Assembly: GCA_009780275.1 (NCBI GenBank)
Contig: WRAI01000012.1
Location: forward strand, 1 to 59,409
Source: Oscillospiraceae bacterium
GTDB taxonomy: Bacteria; Bacillota; Clostridia; Oscillospirales; UBA929
Direction: 5' to 3'
Length of the DNA stretch: 59,409 nucleotides
Shown here: positions 8,352-17,812 of the stretch, piece by piece
How the letters are laid out: the number at the start of each line of letters is the position of its first letter
Position numbering within the stretch: the first letter of the stretch is position 1
Program-made: the position numbers and the translations under genes
Notes under the pieces: model-generated
Database searches by the model: none
The model's input: only the letters and a program-made list of their open reading frames with translations
Told to the model about the DNA's origin: nothing

Positions 8352-8825
8352 ATGAAGAAATTTCTAGTTCTATCTTTGGCATTGACTCTACTTATCGCAA
8401 TAACAGCATCAATGGTCGGTTGCGGCAACAATAGCGATTATCCAAACAACGACAGCCCAAATACGGGCGAGTTTGCAGGCACATTTGTGTCAAATTTGAG
8501 TGGACAACGAATTTATTTTCATGCTGACGGAACTTGGGAAACCGATGCGCCCCCTTTAGGACGACAAACTGGCACATATACATTTGCAAACAATAGAATA
8601 GAAACATTTTTTGACGAGGTTACGTCAATCGCTTTGATTAGGAGTGCTGTGGGCTTTTGGGCAGAACCGGGAAGTGAAGAGTGGTACGCACTTGTAGAGG
8701 AAGATATGCAAGAATTAGAAGAAATGATGGCGAGCCCGATAGCCGTGTATGCCTATGACTCCGAGTTGGGCACGTTACGTTTTTATGGAGAGCCCGACGA
8801 CCCACAAGTGCTCACACGCGAGTGA
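8352..8825 (+). CDS. Lipoprotein of unknown function
   Basis: Encodes 157 residues with a type II signal peptide: lysines at the start, hydrophobic core and a lipobox ending in GC at about residue 24 (MVGCG). The mature part has a polar Asn-rich linker followed by a small domain with GEFAGTFVSNLSGQRIYFHADG and GTYTFANNRIETFF, a pattern seen in short beta-sheet lipocalin-like lipoproteins of Firmicutes. CAGGAGA precedes the ATG. It ends just before a bidirectional terminator shared with the converging alpha-galactosidase gene. Confidence 0.75.
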   Translation: MKKFLVLSLALTLLIAITASMVGCGNNSDYPNNDSPNTGEFAGTFVSNLSGQRIYFHADGTWETDAPPLGRQTGTYTFANNRIETFFDEVTSIALIRSAVGFWAEPGSEEWYALVEEDMQELEEMMASPIAVYAYDSELGTLRFYGEPDDPQVLTRE

Positions 8826-8849
8826 TACGCAGTATAAGCATACTGTACA

Positions 8850-8877
8850 AAAGAGGCGGTCAATTGACCGCCTCTTT
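8850..8877. terminator. Bidirectional intrinsic terminator
   Basis: A perfect 28-base palindrome (AAAGAGGCGGTCAA and its complement) lies between the converging lipoprotein and alpha-galactosidase genes. Each strand has a short T-run on the descending arm, so it can end transcription from both sides. Confidence 0.8.
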
Positions 8878-8880
8878 GAC

Positions 8881-11067
8881 TCACTCCGCCTTAAAATGCC
8901 ATAATCGTGCCTTAAAGTCTCCAAACAAGAACGGTAGCGTAAACCCTGTGTTCATCAACTCGTCACCGCCCCATGTGCCGCCATTGGTTTCCCTGTACGT
9001 CAAATTCGGGTCAAGACCGCGCAGGGTAAGGCGTGAAAAACACGGCTGCGGGTCGCTCAGCACCAACGCATAAACCACAACAGCCTCACGCTTATCGGGC
9101 GATACGAGCATCCAGGCAAAGTCGTTGCCGTCAAATGGATTGCGCAAGCGATACAACGTGCCGTCGGCGATAAGATGGCGCGTTTGTTTGTATAATGCTG
9201 TCTGTTGCTTAACTTGCTCGCGTTCTTCGTCAGTTAATGCGCCGATGTTGAGTTCATAGCCAAATTGGCACAGCAGTGCAACCAATCCGCGGGTATCAAA
9301 GTCGGTTTGGCGGTGTACTTGGTGGTTGGGGCTAACCGAAACATGCGCACTCATCGACGATACGGGGTAGCACAGGCTCGTGCCGTACTGGATGCGCAGA
9401 CGTTCAATCGCGTCGCTGCAATCGCTGGCCCACACTTGCGGCATATAGTACAGCATGCCCGGGTCAAAACGCCCGCCGCCGCCGCTGCAACTCTCAAAGA
9501 GCACTTCAGGATGGCGCGAAGTAATGCGCTCCAGCACGTCGTATAAGCCCAGCACATAGCGATGCCACAATTCTTGTTGGCGGTGTGCGGGCAATGCCGC
9601 TGAACACACTTCAGTTAAGTGACGGTTGGCGTCCCACTTGACGTACGAAATGGGCGCGGAATCTAAGATTTTGCAAACGGAATCGACGACATAATCGCGT
9701 ACTTCTTCGCGCGACAAATCAAGCACGCATTGCATACGGCTCAACGAATGCGGTCGTGTCGGTACTTGAATCGCCCAATCGGGGTGCGCGCGATACAGAT
9801 CGCTGTCGGGCGAAATCATTTCAGGCTCGAACCATAGCCCAAATTGTAGTCCGGCGTTTTTGGCGTTTTCGGCAACGGTTTTCAGTCCGCCGGGCAGTTT
9901 TTCTTGGTTAACCACCCAGTCGCCAAGTGAGCGCAAATCGTCGTTGCGCTTGCCAAACCAGCCGTCGTCGAGTACAAACAACTCAATACCAAGCCCGGTA
10001 CAACTGTCGCACAAGGCTTTGAGGCTCGTTTCATCGAACGAGAAGTAGGTTGCCTCCCAATTGTTGATGACAATGGGTCGCTCCTTTTTCAGCCATGGAC
10101 TATGTCCCAAACGATTGCGGTACAAGTCATGGAATGTTGCGCTCATGCCATTTAAGCCGCTGTCGCTGTAAACCATGACGGCTTCGGGCGTTTGGAACGA
10201 CGCATTAGGCTGCATTTCCCAGGAAAAGTCGAAGGGATTAATGCCCATTTGCACGCGCGTGACATCGTATGTGTCGACTTCCGCCAACGCCAAAAAGCTG
10301 CCGCTGTAAACGAGGTTGCAGGCGTAGACATCGCCTTGGTCTTCGTTGGTGTGCGGGCGTTTGAGGGCGATAAACGGGTTGTGTGCGTGTGACGACATAC
10401 CGCGGCGGCTTTCGACCGATTGCGTACCGTAGCGCAAGGGTGTGACGGCAATTTGGCGCTCCTTAACGTGCGCGCCGTAGAGGTGCACTAACTCAAAATC
10501 CTTGTCGGGCAGGTCGAGCGACAGGCTCATCGCCCGCAATAGCGTGATGGGTTCGCCGCCCTCGTTGTAGAGGGCAGCCGAGCGAATGATGGCACTTTTT
10601 TCAGCATAAACGGTATATGATAACACGACTTTCAAGCCAATTTGTGTGTCTTTGAGTGTTAAAAGCAAAGTCTCGGCATTGTCGCTGTCTTCAGCGTGGA
10701 GGCAGGGGAGCCCGTCAAGTGCCGGCTTGCCCTTCACAAGTTCGTAGCCTTGATAAACTAAATCGCAAATTCTTGCGCCGTCGGGTGTTTTGACTTGGAT
10801 GGCAGGGCTGCGAAAATCAGAGTTGCCAAAAGCCGGGTATTCGTGTGATAATGTATCAAGGCTGATTGCGCGCCCATCGATGCCGTGCGGTGTGGGGCAG
10901 AATCCGCGCTCGGTGGTGCGAATTAAATCATCGCAGTTGACGTTGTTGACGCGCTTGCCCCAATAAGCGTGGGCAGGCCAGCGGTCGTGCATGATGGCGA
11001 ATGCGTAGCTGGTGTTGCCGGCTTGCAGATGAAACTGCTTGCCGTCTTTGGAAACCTTAATTGGCAT
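8881..11067 (-). CDS. Alpha-galactosidase, GH36
   Basis: Encodes 728 residues, the normal size for GH36. An N-terminal beta-sandwich is followed by a (beta/alpha)8 barrel with LDDGWFGKRNDD, FGLWFEPEMI, the nucleophile motif YVKWDANR (Asp near residue 477), SCSGGGGRFDPG and the acid/base motif SDCSDA (Asp near 548). It removes terminal alpha-galactose from raffinose-family sugars or galactomannan side chains. No signal peptide is seen, so it is probably cytoplasmic. The start at 11067 is fixed by GGAGGA on the minus strand (11075-11080); an open frame to 11175 runs past the promoter. It is monocistronic. Confidence 0.93.
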   Translation of the reverse strand: MPIKVSKDGKQFHLQAGNTSYAFAIMHDRWPAHAYWGKRVNNVNCDDLIRTTERGFCPTPHGIDGRAISLDTLSHEYPAFGNSDFRSPAIQVKTPDGARICDLVYQGYELVKGKPALDGLPCLHAEDSDNAETLLLTLKDTQIGLKVVLSYTVYAEKSAIIRSAALYNEGGEPITLLRAMSLSLDLPDKDFELVHLYGAHVKERQIAVTPLRYGTQSVESRRGMSSHAHNPFIALKRPHTNEDQGDVYACNLVYSGSFLALAEVDTYDVTRVQMGINPFDFSWEMQPNASFQTPEAVMVYSDSGLNGMSATFHDLYRNRLGHSPWLKKERPIVINNWEATYFSFDETSLKALCDSCTGLGIELFVLDDGWFGKRNDDLRSLGDWVVNQEKLPGGLKTVAENAKNAGLQFGLWFEPEMISPDSDLYRAHPDWAIQVPTRPHSLSRMQCVLDLSREEVRDYVVDSVCKILDSAPISYVKWDANRHLTEVCSAALPAHRQQELWHRYVLGLYDVLERITSRHPEVLFESCSGGGGRFDPGMLYYMPQVWASDCSDAIERLRIQYGTSLCYPVSSMSAHVSVSPNHQVHRQTDFDTRGLVALLCQFGYELNIGALTDEEREQVKQQTALYKQTRHLIADGTLYRLRNPFDGNDFAWMLVSPDKREAVVVYALVLSDPQPCFSRLTLRGLDPNLTYRETNGGTWGGDELMNTGFTLPFLFGDFKARLWHFKAE

Positions 11068-11146
11068 AGGGTTGTCCTCCTGTTGTGTGTCACCTTTGTG
11101 TAATGTTGGTTCGTTATGCGGGACGCGCAGGGGCGCACTTCTTACA

Positions 11147-11175
11147 ATAATAATCCAAAACTTCTTGTATGTCAA
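11147..11175 (-). promoter_or_regulatory. SigA promoter for alpha-galactosidase
   Basis: On the minus strand TTGACA (11170-11175) and TATTAT (11147-11152) are 17 bases apart and lie about 80 bases before the ATG at 11067. The divergent sigma-factor gene begins 60 bases on the other side. Confidence 0.7.
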
Positions 11176-11235
11176 TGCAAAGTTTTGAAACTTTTTGCCT
11201 GCGCCGTGCCGCTATAGATAATAGGGGGTGAGTAT

Positions 11236-11778
11236 ATGGTCGACAAAGCTATCACTTCGAGATTTAATGAAATTTATGACACTACATACAATGCCGTTCT
11301 GTCATTTGTGGCGTATCGGTGCAAAAATGTTGCAGATATCGGCGATGTTGTGCAGGAAACATATGTAGAACTCTATAATATGTTGCAAAAGCGTGGTGTT
11401 GATTATGTGCAGAATGAACAGGCGATTGCGCTAAAAATTGCTAAACAAAAATTGTCGCGGTACTATTCGCTGGTTGAAAAATTGCAACGGCTTGTGCCGT
11501 TGTTTGCCGTGAATGATGAGGGGGACGAAGTGCCGTTGACGGACTTGGAGGCTGACGCCTTTTTGGCGGAGGATTATAACGTCAATCAAGCGGTGTTGTC
11601 CGAGGCGCAGGAGATGATTGCAAAGAAACCGGATGACGTGAGAAAAGTGCTGTATTTATACTACGATAAGGGTCTATCGATCGATGAAGTCGCAAAAAAG
11701 TTATCATTGACGCAATCCAACGTGAAGAATAAACTCTATCGTACGCTGAAAGAATTGCGGAAACTATTACAGGAATGA
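11236..11778 (+). CDS. RNA polymerase sigma factor, ECF-like (sigma-70 family)
   Basis: Encodes 180 residues with a sigma region 2 (about 8-75; ADIGDVVQETYVELYNML) and region 4 (about 125-178; LSIDEVAKKLSLTQSNVKNKLYRTLKELRKLL), and no region 1 or 3, the plan of ECF sigma factors. It would direct RNA polymerase to a dedicated set of promoters. GGGGGTGAG precedes the ATG. Its stop touches the start region of a single-pass membrane protein that is probably its anti-sigma partner or sensor. Confidence 0.85.
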   Translation: MVDKAITSRFNEIYDTTYNAVLSFVAYRCKNVADIGDVVQETYVELYNMLQKRGVDYVQNEQAIALKIAKQKLSRYYSLVEKLQRLVPLFAVNDEGDEVPLTDLEADAFLAEDYNVNQAVLSEAQEMIAKKPDDVRKVLYLYYDKGLSIDEVAKKLSLTQSNVKNKLYRTLKELRKLLQE

Positions 11779-11786
11779 GGTGCAAT

Positions 11787-13499
11787 ATGAAAGGTCAAGA
11801 GTTTGTAAAAACGGTCGTATGTGCGGCGGCACGTGCTGAAGTGCCTGATAAAGAGAAAATTCGCGAAGCTGTTGTGACACAAAAGGCTGACATTGTTGTG
11901 CCAATGGTTAGGCCACGGCATATGGTGATTCGGCGTGTTGTTTTTGCGTCGTTGGCATTTGTGCTGATTGGCGTGGTTGGCCTATCGACGATGTTTTTGA
12001 GTGGGCGGGATGATGGCGTGGGCGGGCCGCCGGAAGTTGTTGCGCCGCCGCCGGACAATGCCCCACCTGTACAACAGCTGACGGAAGATGAGCTGTTGAT
12101 TCAAGATTTTTTGCGGCAGTTTGTGAGTATACATGACTTTTCGCCGTATCCCGAGCTGACTTGGTTGGAATGGGTGGAGCATCTCTTTGGCGGTACGGAT
12201 TTGTTTGAAATGTATCCGCAGTTGAACTGGCAAATTCACCCGTCGAATATATACAGTATTGGCGGTGCTCATTATCGAGAAGACCAAACGCTGCCGTTCT
12301 ATTTTCGAAGGCCTGAAATAGCCCCTTACTTCATAATGTTTCCATACCCGCTGCTGCCATTCTTGGGGCCATTTGATATGTTCGCCGAGAGTTTTTATTT
12401 AATTGACCTTGAAGGAAACGGGATACCGGCGGTGGTTGTGCATTTCGACGAGCCAGCCTTTGATAGGGAATCATCAACGAGGTTATTGTTTCGGTATGTC
12501 AACGGTGTGTTTACTCGTGAGGAATTGCCCTACGGCAGCGCGTTTTACATTGACCCGCAGGGTAGAGTTGTGATGAGTAAAACAATGGCTGTACGAGGAG
12601 AAAGGGATGGTTCGCGCGCATGGATTTCGGAGAATCCCGTGCTGATGCAGGACTTTTATTACGTCGCATTTGATGGCGGGGAGATGGTGCTTACACCGAC
12701 GGCGCGGCCAACGGAGAGGCGTTGGACGGCTGACGAAGGCGTTGAATACCTTAACCTTACGCCCATGCCGCACCTTGTTGAGTTACAGGAGCAGATTACG
12801 GCGAATATTCGGGCATACTTTACCAATCGGCCGCCGTCAAATGTAGTGGTGACGTTGCCAGAGTGGGCAGAAGAGCAAGATGGCGAGGATGAAGTGCCGC
12901 CTACACAAATTACGCCGTCTACGCCGGATGTGACACCAACGGCACCTGCGCCTGATGTAGCACCTGTGCCATGGTGGAATACGTTCACTTTCCCTGCTCG
13001 TCCGTCTGTTCCCAGTAATCTTGGTGTATTGGTGCATGATTTTTTGGCGGAGGAATGGATTTCAAGCTTTCAGAATGGTTATGGCACTGCTGTGCGCCGC
13101 AATGGCGCGCAAACACTCTTGGTGACTTATGCGGACTTAGGAGAAGCTGAAAATCGTAGTTTTGACGCTGGGCTTGGACGTAGATTGTTTGAAGGCGCAA
13201 ATGTAACGGGCGACCAGTATTATGTGCATCTGGACCTTGAGTTTATAGGCGAATCGGCTAATGCATGGATTGGTTTTTGGCATAGGTATGGTGGCGGAGG
13301 GCAGGGAAGTCCGGTTTGGTGGAGTTCAGCGAATAATACCGGACAAAACAGATTTTCAGGAATAATCAATTTAGATTTTTTCACAGACTGGATTGGTTTG
13401 AGTGACGCAAACTATTTTGTAAACTATGCGGGTGTGAGTTTCAATTCAAGCGGTGCTATGCTTATCAATCACTTCGCGTTATATCGCGTCGCTGAGTAA
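11787..13499 (+). CDS. Membrane-anchored partner of the ECF-like sigma factor
   Basis: Encodes 570 residues: about 48 cytoplasmic residues, one membrane helix (about 49-70), a short Pro-rich stretch, an extracellular domain with LTWLEWVEHLF and LIDLEGNGIPAVVVHF (calcium-loop-like repeat flavour), a Pro/Thr linker (about 370-400) and a final domain (about 410-570) rich in aromatics, Gly and Asn, which may be a beta-sandwich. The ATG at 11787 follows GAGGTG; an ATG at 11775 overlaps the sigma stop. The layout fits an anti-sigma or sensor, but no zinc-type anti-sigma motif is visible in the cytoplasmic part. Function is inferred from context only. Confidence 0.65.
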   Translation: MKGQEFVKTVVCAAARAEVPDKEKIREAVVTQKADIVVPMVRPRHMVIRRVVFASLAFVLIGVVGLSTMFLSGRDDGVGGPPEVVAPPPDNAPPVQQLTEDELLIQDFLRQFVSIHDFSPYPELTWLEWVEHLFGGTDLFEMYPQLNWQIHPSNIYSIGGAHYREDQTLPFYFRRPEIAPYFIMFPYPLLPFLGPFDMFAESFYLIDLEGNGIPAVVVHFDEPAFDRESSTRLLFRYVNGVFTREELPYGSAFYIDPQGRVVMSKTMAVRGERDGSRAWISENPVLMQDFYYVAFDGGEMVLTPTARPTERRWTADEGVEYLNLTPMPHLVELQEQITANIRAYFTNRPPSNVVVTLPEWAEEQDGEDEVPPTQITPSTPDVTPTAPAPDVAPVPWWNTFTFPARPSVPSNLGVLVHDFLAEEWISSFQNGYGTAVRRNGAQTLLVTYADLGEAENRSFDAGLGRRLFEGANVTGDQYYVHLDLEFIGESANAWIGFWHRYGGGGQGSPVWWSSANNTGQNRFSGIINLDFFTDWIGLSDANYFVNYAGVSFNSSGAMLINHFALYRVAE

Positions 13500-13508
13500 T
13501 CCATAAAC

Positions 13509-13537
13509 TTGACACATCTGCGCCGAACGGTTATACT
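13509..13537 (+). promoter_or_regulatory. SigA promoter for the activase-dehydratase genes
   Basis: TTGACA (13509-13514) and TATACT (13532-13537) with a 17-base spacer, about 33 bases before the activase start codon at 13570. It is a close match to consensus. Confidence 0.8.
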
Positions 13538-13569
13538 CTTATATGTGAAAGTAAGTATAGGGAGTAACC

Positions 13570-16506
13570 ATGCAAGAACAGTATATACTCGGCATTGATG
13601 TAGGCTCAACAACGCTCAAAACTGTCGTGCTTGATCCAAGCGGACAGATTGTTGAAAAGAGTTATCAACGCCATTTATCAAAAGTGCGTGAAACAACGTA
13701 CGAACATATTAAATCATTGCAACGCCTGCTCAAAGGCCAGTCCTTGAAAGTCGCCATCACCGGGTCGGCGGGCATGGGGTTGGCCGAGTCGGGCGGGCTT
13801 TGCTTTGTGCAAGAGGTCTTTGCCACTGCAGATGCCGTGGCACGCGAACACCCCGATGCCGATGTTGTCATTGAACTCGGTGGCGAGGATGCTAAAATCA
13901 TTTTCCTGCAAGGCACATTGGAAGAACGCATGAATGGCACTTGTGCAGGCGGCACGGGCTCGTTTATCGACCAAATGGCGGCGTTAATGAATGTTACACT
14001 GCCTGAACTCGACGCATTGAGCTTGCAGTACGAGAAAATTTACCCCATTGCCTCACGTTGCGGTGTTTTTGCAAAGAGCGACATCCAGCCGCTGCTCAAC
14101 CAGGGCGCGCGCAAGGAAGATCTTGCGGCGAGTATTTTTCAGGCTGTTGTTGACCAGACAATCGGCGGATTGGCGCAAGGGCGCGACATTGCGGGCAATG
14201 TGCTGTTCTTAGGCGGGCCATTGTCGTTTTTCAAGGGATTGCAAGAGCGATTTGTGGAAACATTGAAATTGAGCCAGGAGCAAGCGAATTTTACTGAGCT
14301 TGCGCCATATTTTATGGCATTGGGCGCGGCGTATTACGCGAAAAATGCAAGTGGCGTGATTGGTTACGAGGATCTGGTTGAAACTTTGGCGTGTGAGCCG
14401 GAAGGACAAAGCGATTTTTCCGTTGGACAAGCCTTGTTTAAGAGCGATGAAGAATATCAAGTTTTTAAGCAACGACATGCGGCGATGACAGTTGAGCAGA
14501 AGAATATTTTGACATATAGCGGCAACGCATACTTAGGCATTGATGCCGGTTCGACGACGACAAAGTTAGTGCTGATTGCTGAGGATGACAGCATTCTCTA
14601 CCGTCATTACGCCTCTAATGGCGGCAATCCATTGCCTGTTATCCGTGAGCAGTTGATGAAAATATATAAGCTGTGCGGCGAGCGGATTAACATTGCGGCA
14701 AGTGCTGTCACCGGTTATGGCGAGGAGTTGATGCAGGCGGCGTTTGGTATAGATTTTGGGTTGGTTGAAACGGTAGCGCATTATACGGCGGCAAAGCATT
14801 TCAGTCCCGATGTTAATTTTATCATCGATATTGGCGGACAGGATATTAAATGCTTTCATATCAAGGATGGTGCAGTTGATTCGGTTGTACTGAATGAGGC
14901 ATGTTCGTCAGGTTGCGGTTCGTTTATAGAAACATTTGCCACATCATTAGGCTATTCAATGGATGATTTTTCGGCATTGGCTTTGACGGCGGAACGTCCT
15001 GTTGACCTCGGTTCGCGTTGTACTGTATTTATGAATTCTTCACTAAAACAGGCACAGAAAGATGGTGCTTCGGTGGCGGATATCGCAGCGGGATTGGCGA
15101 TGAGTGTGATTAAGAACGCGCTGTATAAAGTCATCCGTGTGCGTTCGGGAGATGAATTGGGCGAACATATTGTTGTGCAAGGCGGAACGTTCTTAAATGA
15201 CGCTATTCTACGTTGCTTTGAACGGGAATTGGGACGCGAGGTTGTGCGGCTGTCGATTTCAGAATTGATGGGCGCGTATGGTGCGGCACTTTACGCAAAA
15301 GCCAACACAACTGTTGCGCCACGGCTGATTGATGCTGGACAGTTAGCGGCATTTACGCACAAGTCTACCGGTGTGACTTGCAAACAATGCACCAATAAAT
15401 GTGCTGTAACAGTCAGCACGTTCGGCGGCGACAAGAAATTTATTGTCGGAAACAAGTGTGATGCCGGGGCGGGTGGGGTGAGAGTATCGCCCTTGCCCAA
15501 TCTTGTGGCGCAAAAATACGAGGCACTGATGGATGTACCACTGGTCGGCCAAAGCAAATTAAGAGTCGGTATCCCTATGGTGTTGAATATGTATGAAAAT
15601 CTGCCGTTTTGGGCAGCATTTTTCACGGAATTAGGCTGTGATATTGTGTTGAGTGAACAGTCGAGCCGTGATTTGTATATGAAAGGGCAGCACACCATTC
15701 CATCCGATACGGCGTGCTATCCCGCCAAAATCGTGCATGGGCATATCGAGTCATTGGTGTCGCAATCGGTTGACGCGATTTTTTACCCTTGTATGAGTTA
15801 TAATGTTGATGAAGGCATTTCTGACAACTGCTACAACTGCCCTGTGGTGGCGTATTACCCTGAGGTGATTGCCGGAAATGTGGCGAGCGTGGCAGAAACG
15901 AAATTTATATACTCGCATATCGGCTGGCAAAGCAAATCGCGCTTTATCAAGCAGATGGAGCAGGCATTGAAGGCGATTTTGCCGTTGGTTAAGCGTAAGG
16001 ACATCGCGGTGGCGGCGGACAAGGCTTACGCGGCACATACGGCGTACCGAAAGCAGGTTGCCGATATGGGACAAGCTGCGCTTGATTATGCTAAAGAAAA
16101 CAACAATCCGGTGATTTTATTGGGCTGTCGCCCGTATCACATTGATCCGGAGATCAATCACGGCATTGATACACTGCTCAGTTCACTCGGCTTTGTTATT
16201 GTGACCGAAGATGCCATTGGCCACCTGCTTCCCAAACCGGAGTTGAACATTCTCAACCAGTGGACATATCATGCGCGGCTGTATAATGCGGCAAAATTTG
16301 TTGCACAGCATGATAATATGGAAATGGTATTGCTTGTATCGTTCGGATGCGGGCTAGATGCCATTACGGGCGATGAAATCAGCGATATTTTGCGAAACCA
16401 AGGCAAGTTGTATACACAAATTAAAATTGATGAAATCAACAATCTGGGCGCTGCAAAAATCCGCTTGCGCAGCCTTGCATCTGTGATGAAAGAAAGGGAG
16501 GCGTAA
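13570..16506 (+). CDS. Tandem 2-hydroxyacyl-CoA dehydratase activase with DUF2229 domain
   Basis: Encodes 978 residues with two BadF/BadG/HgdC-type ATPase domains in tandem. The first begins ILGIDVGSTTLKTVVLD and has GGEDAKI, GTCAGGTGSFIDQMA; the second (from about 318) begins YLGIDAGSTTTKLVLI and has IDIGGQDIKC, ACSSGCGSFIE. Then comes a Cys cluster (CKQCTNKC, near 607) and a DUF2229 region (about 650-880). Activases of this type bind a 4Fe-4S cluster and use ATP to push an electron into a dehydratase. The usual fused protein is about 1400 residues; here its C-terminal part is a separate gene 2 bases downstream. Substrate unknown. Confidence 0.88.
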   Translation: MQEQYILGIDVGSTTLKTVVLDPSGQIVEKSYQRHLSKVRETTYEHIKSLQRLLKGQSLKVAITGSAGMGLAESGGLCFVQEVFATADAVAREHPDADVVIELGGEDAKIIFLQGTLEERMNGTCAGGTGSFIDQMAALMNVTLPELDALSLQYEKIYPIASRCGVFAKSDIQPLLNQGARKEDLAASIFQAVVDQTIGGLAQGRDIAGNVLFLGGPLSFFKGLQERFVETLKLSQEQANFTELAPYFMALGAAYYAKNASGVIGYEDLVETLACEPEGQSDFSVGQALFKSDEEYQVFKQRHAAMTVEQKNILTYSGNAYLGIDAGSTTTKLVLIAEDDSILYRHYASNGGNPLPVIREQLMKIYKLCGERINIAASAVTGYGEELMQAAFGIDFGLVETVAHYTAAKHFSPDVNFIIDIGGQDIKCFHIKDGAVDSVVLNEACSSGCGSFIETFATSLGYSMDDFSALALTAERPVDLGSRCTVFMNSSLKQAQKDGASVADIAAGLAMSVIKNALYKVIRVRSGDELGEHIVVQGGTFLNDAILRCFERELGREVVRLSISELMGAYGAALYAKANTTVAPRLIDAGQLAAFTHKSTGVTCKQCTNKCAVTVSTFGGDKKFIVGNKCDAGAGGVRVSPLPNLVAQKYEALMDVPLVGQSKLRVGIPMVLNMYENLPFWAAFFTELGCDIVLSEQSSRDLYMKGQHTIPSDTACYPAKIVHGHIESLVSQSVDAIFYPCMSYNVDEGISDNCYNCPVVAYYPEVIAGNVASVAETKFIYSHIGWQSKSRFIKQMEQALKAILPLVKRKDIAVAADKAYAAHTAYRKQVADMGQAALDYAKENNNPVILLGCRPYHIDPEINHGIDTLLSSLGFVIVTEDAIGHLLPKPELNILNQWTYHARLYNAAKFVAQHDNMEMVLLVSFGCGLDAITGDEISDILRNQGKLYTQIKIDEINNLGAAKIRLRSLASVMKEREA

Positions 16507-16507
16507 T

Positions 16508-17812
16508 ATGTCGCATGTTAAACCCCTTGTCGAATTTACGCCGCAGATGAGGGCGACGCATACCATTCTAGTTCCAAGCATGATGCCCATTCACTTTGAT
16601 CTCATCGCAGGCATACTTGCGCAAAGTGGGTATAAAACAGAAGTGCTTAAAACAAGCTGCCCTGAGATTATTGAGCAGGGCTTGCGCAGTGTACATAATG
16701 ACACTTGCTATCCGGCGTTGCTGGTCATTGGGCAGTTTATCGACGCGCTGCAAAGCGGGCAGTATGATTTAGACAATGTAGCGTTGATGATTACGCAGAC
16801 GGGGGGCGGGTGTCGTGCGTCTAACTACATCGCATTGTTGCGCAAGGCGTTGCACAACAATGGGCTGGGACATATTCCGGTCATTTCGCTGAATTTTTCC
16901 GGGCTGGATAAACAGAGCGGCTTTTCGCTCAATCGTGAAATGTTGCTCAAAATGTTCTACGGGCTACTTTATGGTGATTTGCTGATGTGGGTGCAAAACC
17001 AATGCTTGCCATATGAGCTGAGTAAGGGTAGTTCGCAAGCCGTTGTCGAGCAATGGATTGACAGGTTGCTTGCTATGGATAAAAAACAGTTCTTCCGATT
17101 GAAAGAAAACTGTCGTGCCATGTTAAGCGATTTCGCCGCCATCTCGCGCGATACGAGTGTGCTAAAGCCAAAAGTCGGCATTGTGGGCGAAATTTACGTC
17201 AAATACGCGCCATTGGGCAATAATGAGCTTGAAAAATTCCTTGTGGAGCAGGGTGCAGAAGTTGTCAACAGCGGCTTGCTCGACTTTTGTCTGTACGGTG
17301 TTTATAATGTGATACATGATCGTAAACTTTACGGCGACAGTCTATTGCGAAACATGGGTGCGCGTTTGGTGATGCGCTATGCCATTGGAAAGCAGCGCAA
17401 GATGATTGCAGCGATCAAACAGCACAAAGTGTTTCGCCCGTTAGCCGATTTCAGCAAGGTGATTAAAATGAGTCGCGGTTATCTTGACCATGCTGTCAAG
17501 ATGGGTGAAGGGTGGCTGTTGACCGCTGAGATGGTGGAATTGTTGCATAGTGGTGTGCCGAATATCGTTGCCGCGCAACCGTTTGGTTGCTTGCCAAACC
17601 ACATTGTAGCGAAAGGCATGGTGCGTAAGATTAAAGAAAAACACCCGCACGCTAATATTGCGGCGATTGATTATGACCCCGGCGCAAGCCGAGTGAATCA
17701 GGAGAATCGGCTGAAATTGCTGCTGGCAAATGCTAAGAGAGTGCCAAAAGGGCGGGGAGAGAAGCGTATAGAAAAGAAGCATAAAGAGAGAGAACTGGTG
17801 ACAAATGGTTGA
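16508..17812 (+). CDS. 2-hydroxyacyl-CoA dehydratase D-component-like protein
   Basis: Encodes 434 residues related to HgdB-type dehydratase subunits and matching the C-terminal third of the fused 1400-residue activase-related proteins. Visible landmarks are an early ILVPSMMPIHFDLIAGIL segment, TQTGGGCRASNYIALLRKAL, a conserved VGIVGEIYVKYAP region and QPFGCLPNHIVAKGM. AAGGGAGG sits just before the ATG, and the frame differs from the upstream gene, so the split is a genuine gene boundary, not a simple stop mutation. The two products probably form one complex. Substrate is unknown. Confidence 0.82.
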   Translation: MSHVKPLVEFTPQMRATHTILVPSMMPIHFDLIAGILAQSGYKTEVLKTSCPEIIEQGLRSVHNDTCYPALLVIGQFIDALQSGQYDLDNVALMITQTGGGCRASNYIALLRKALHNNGLGHIPVISLNFSGLDKQSGFSLNREMLLKMFYGLLYGDLLMWVQNQCLPYELSKGSSQAVVEQWIDRLLAMDKKQFFRLKENCRAMLSDFAAISRDTSVLKPKVGIVGEIYVKYAPLGNNELEKFLVEQGAEVVNSGLLDFCLYGVYNVIHDRKLYGDSLLRNMGARLVMRYAIGKQRKMIAAIKQHKVFRPLADFSKVIKMSRGYLDHAVKMGEGWLLTAEMVELLHSGVPNIVAAQPFGCLPNHIVAKGMVRKIKEKHPHANIAAIDYDPGASRVNQENRLKLLLANAKRVPKGRGEKRIEKKHKERELVTNG

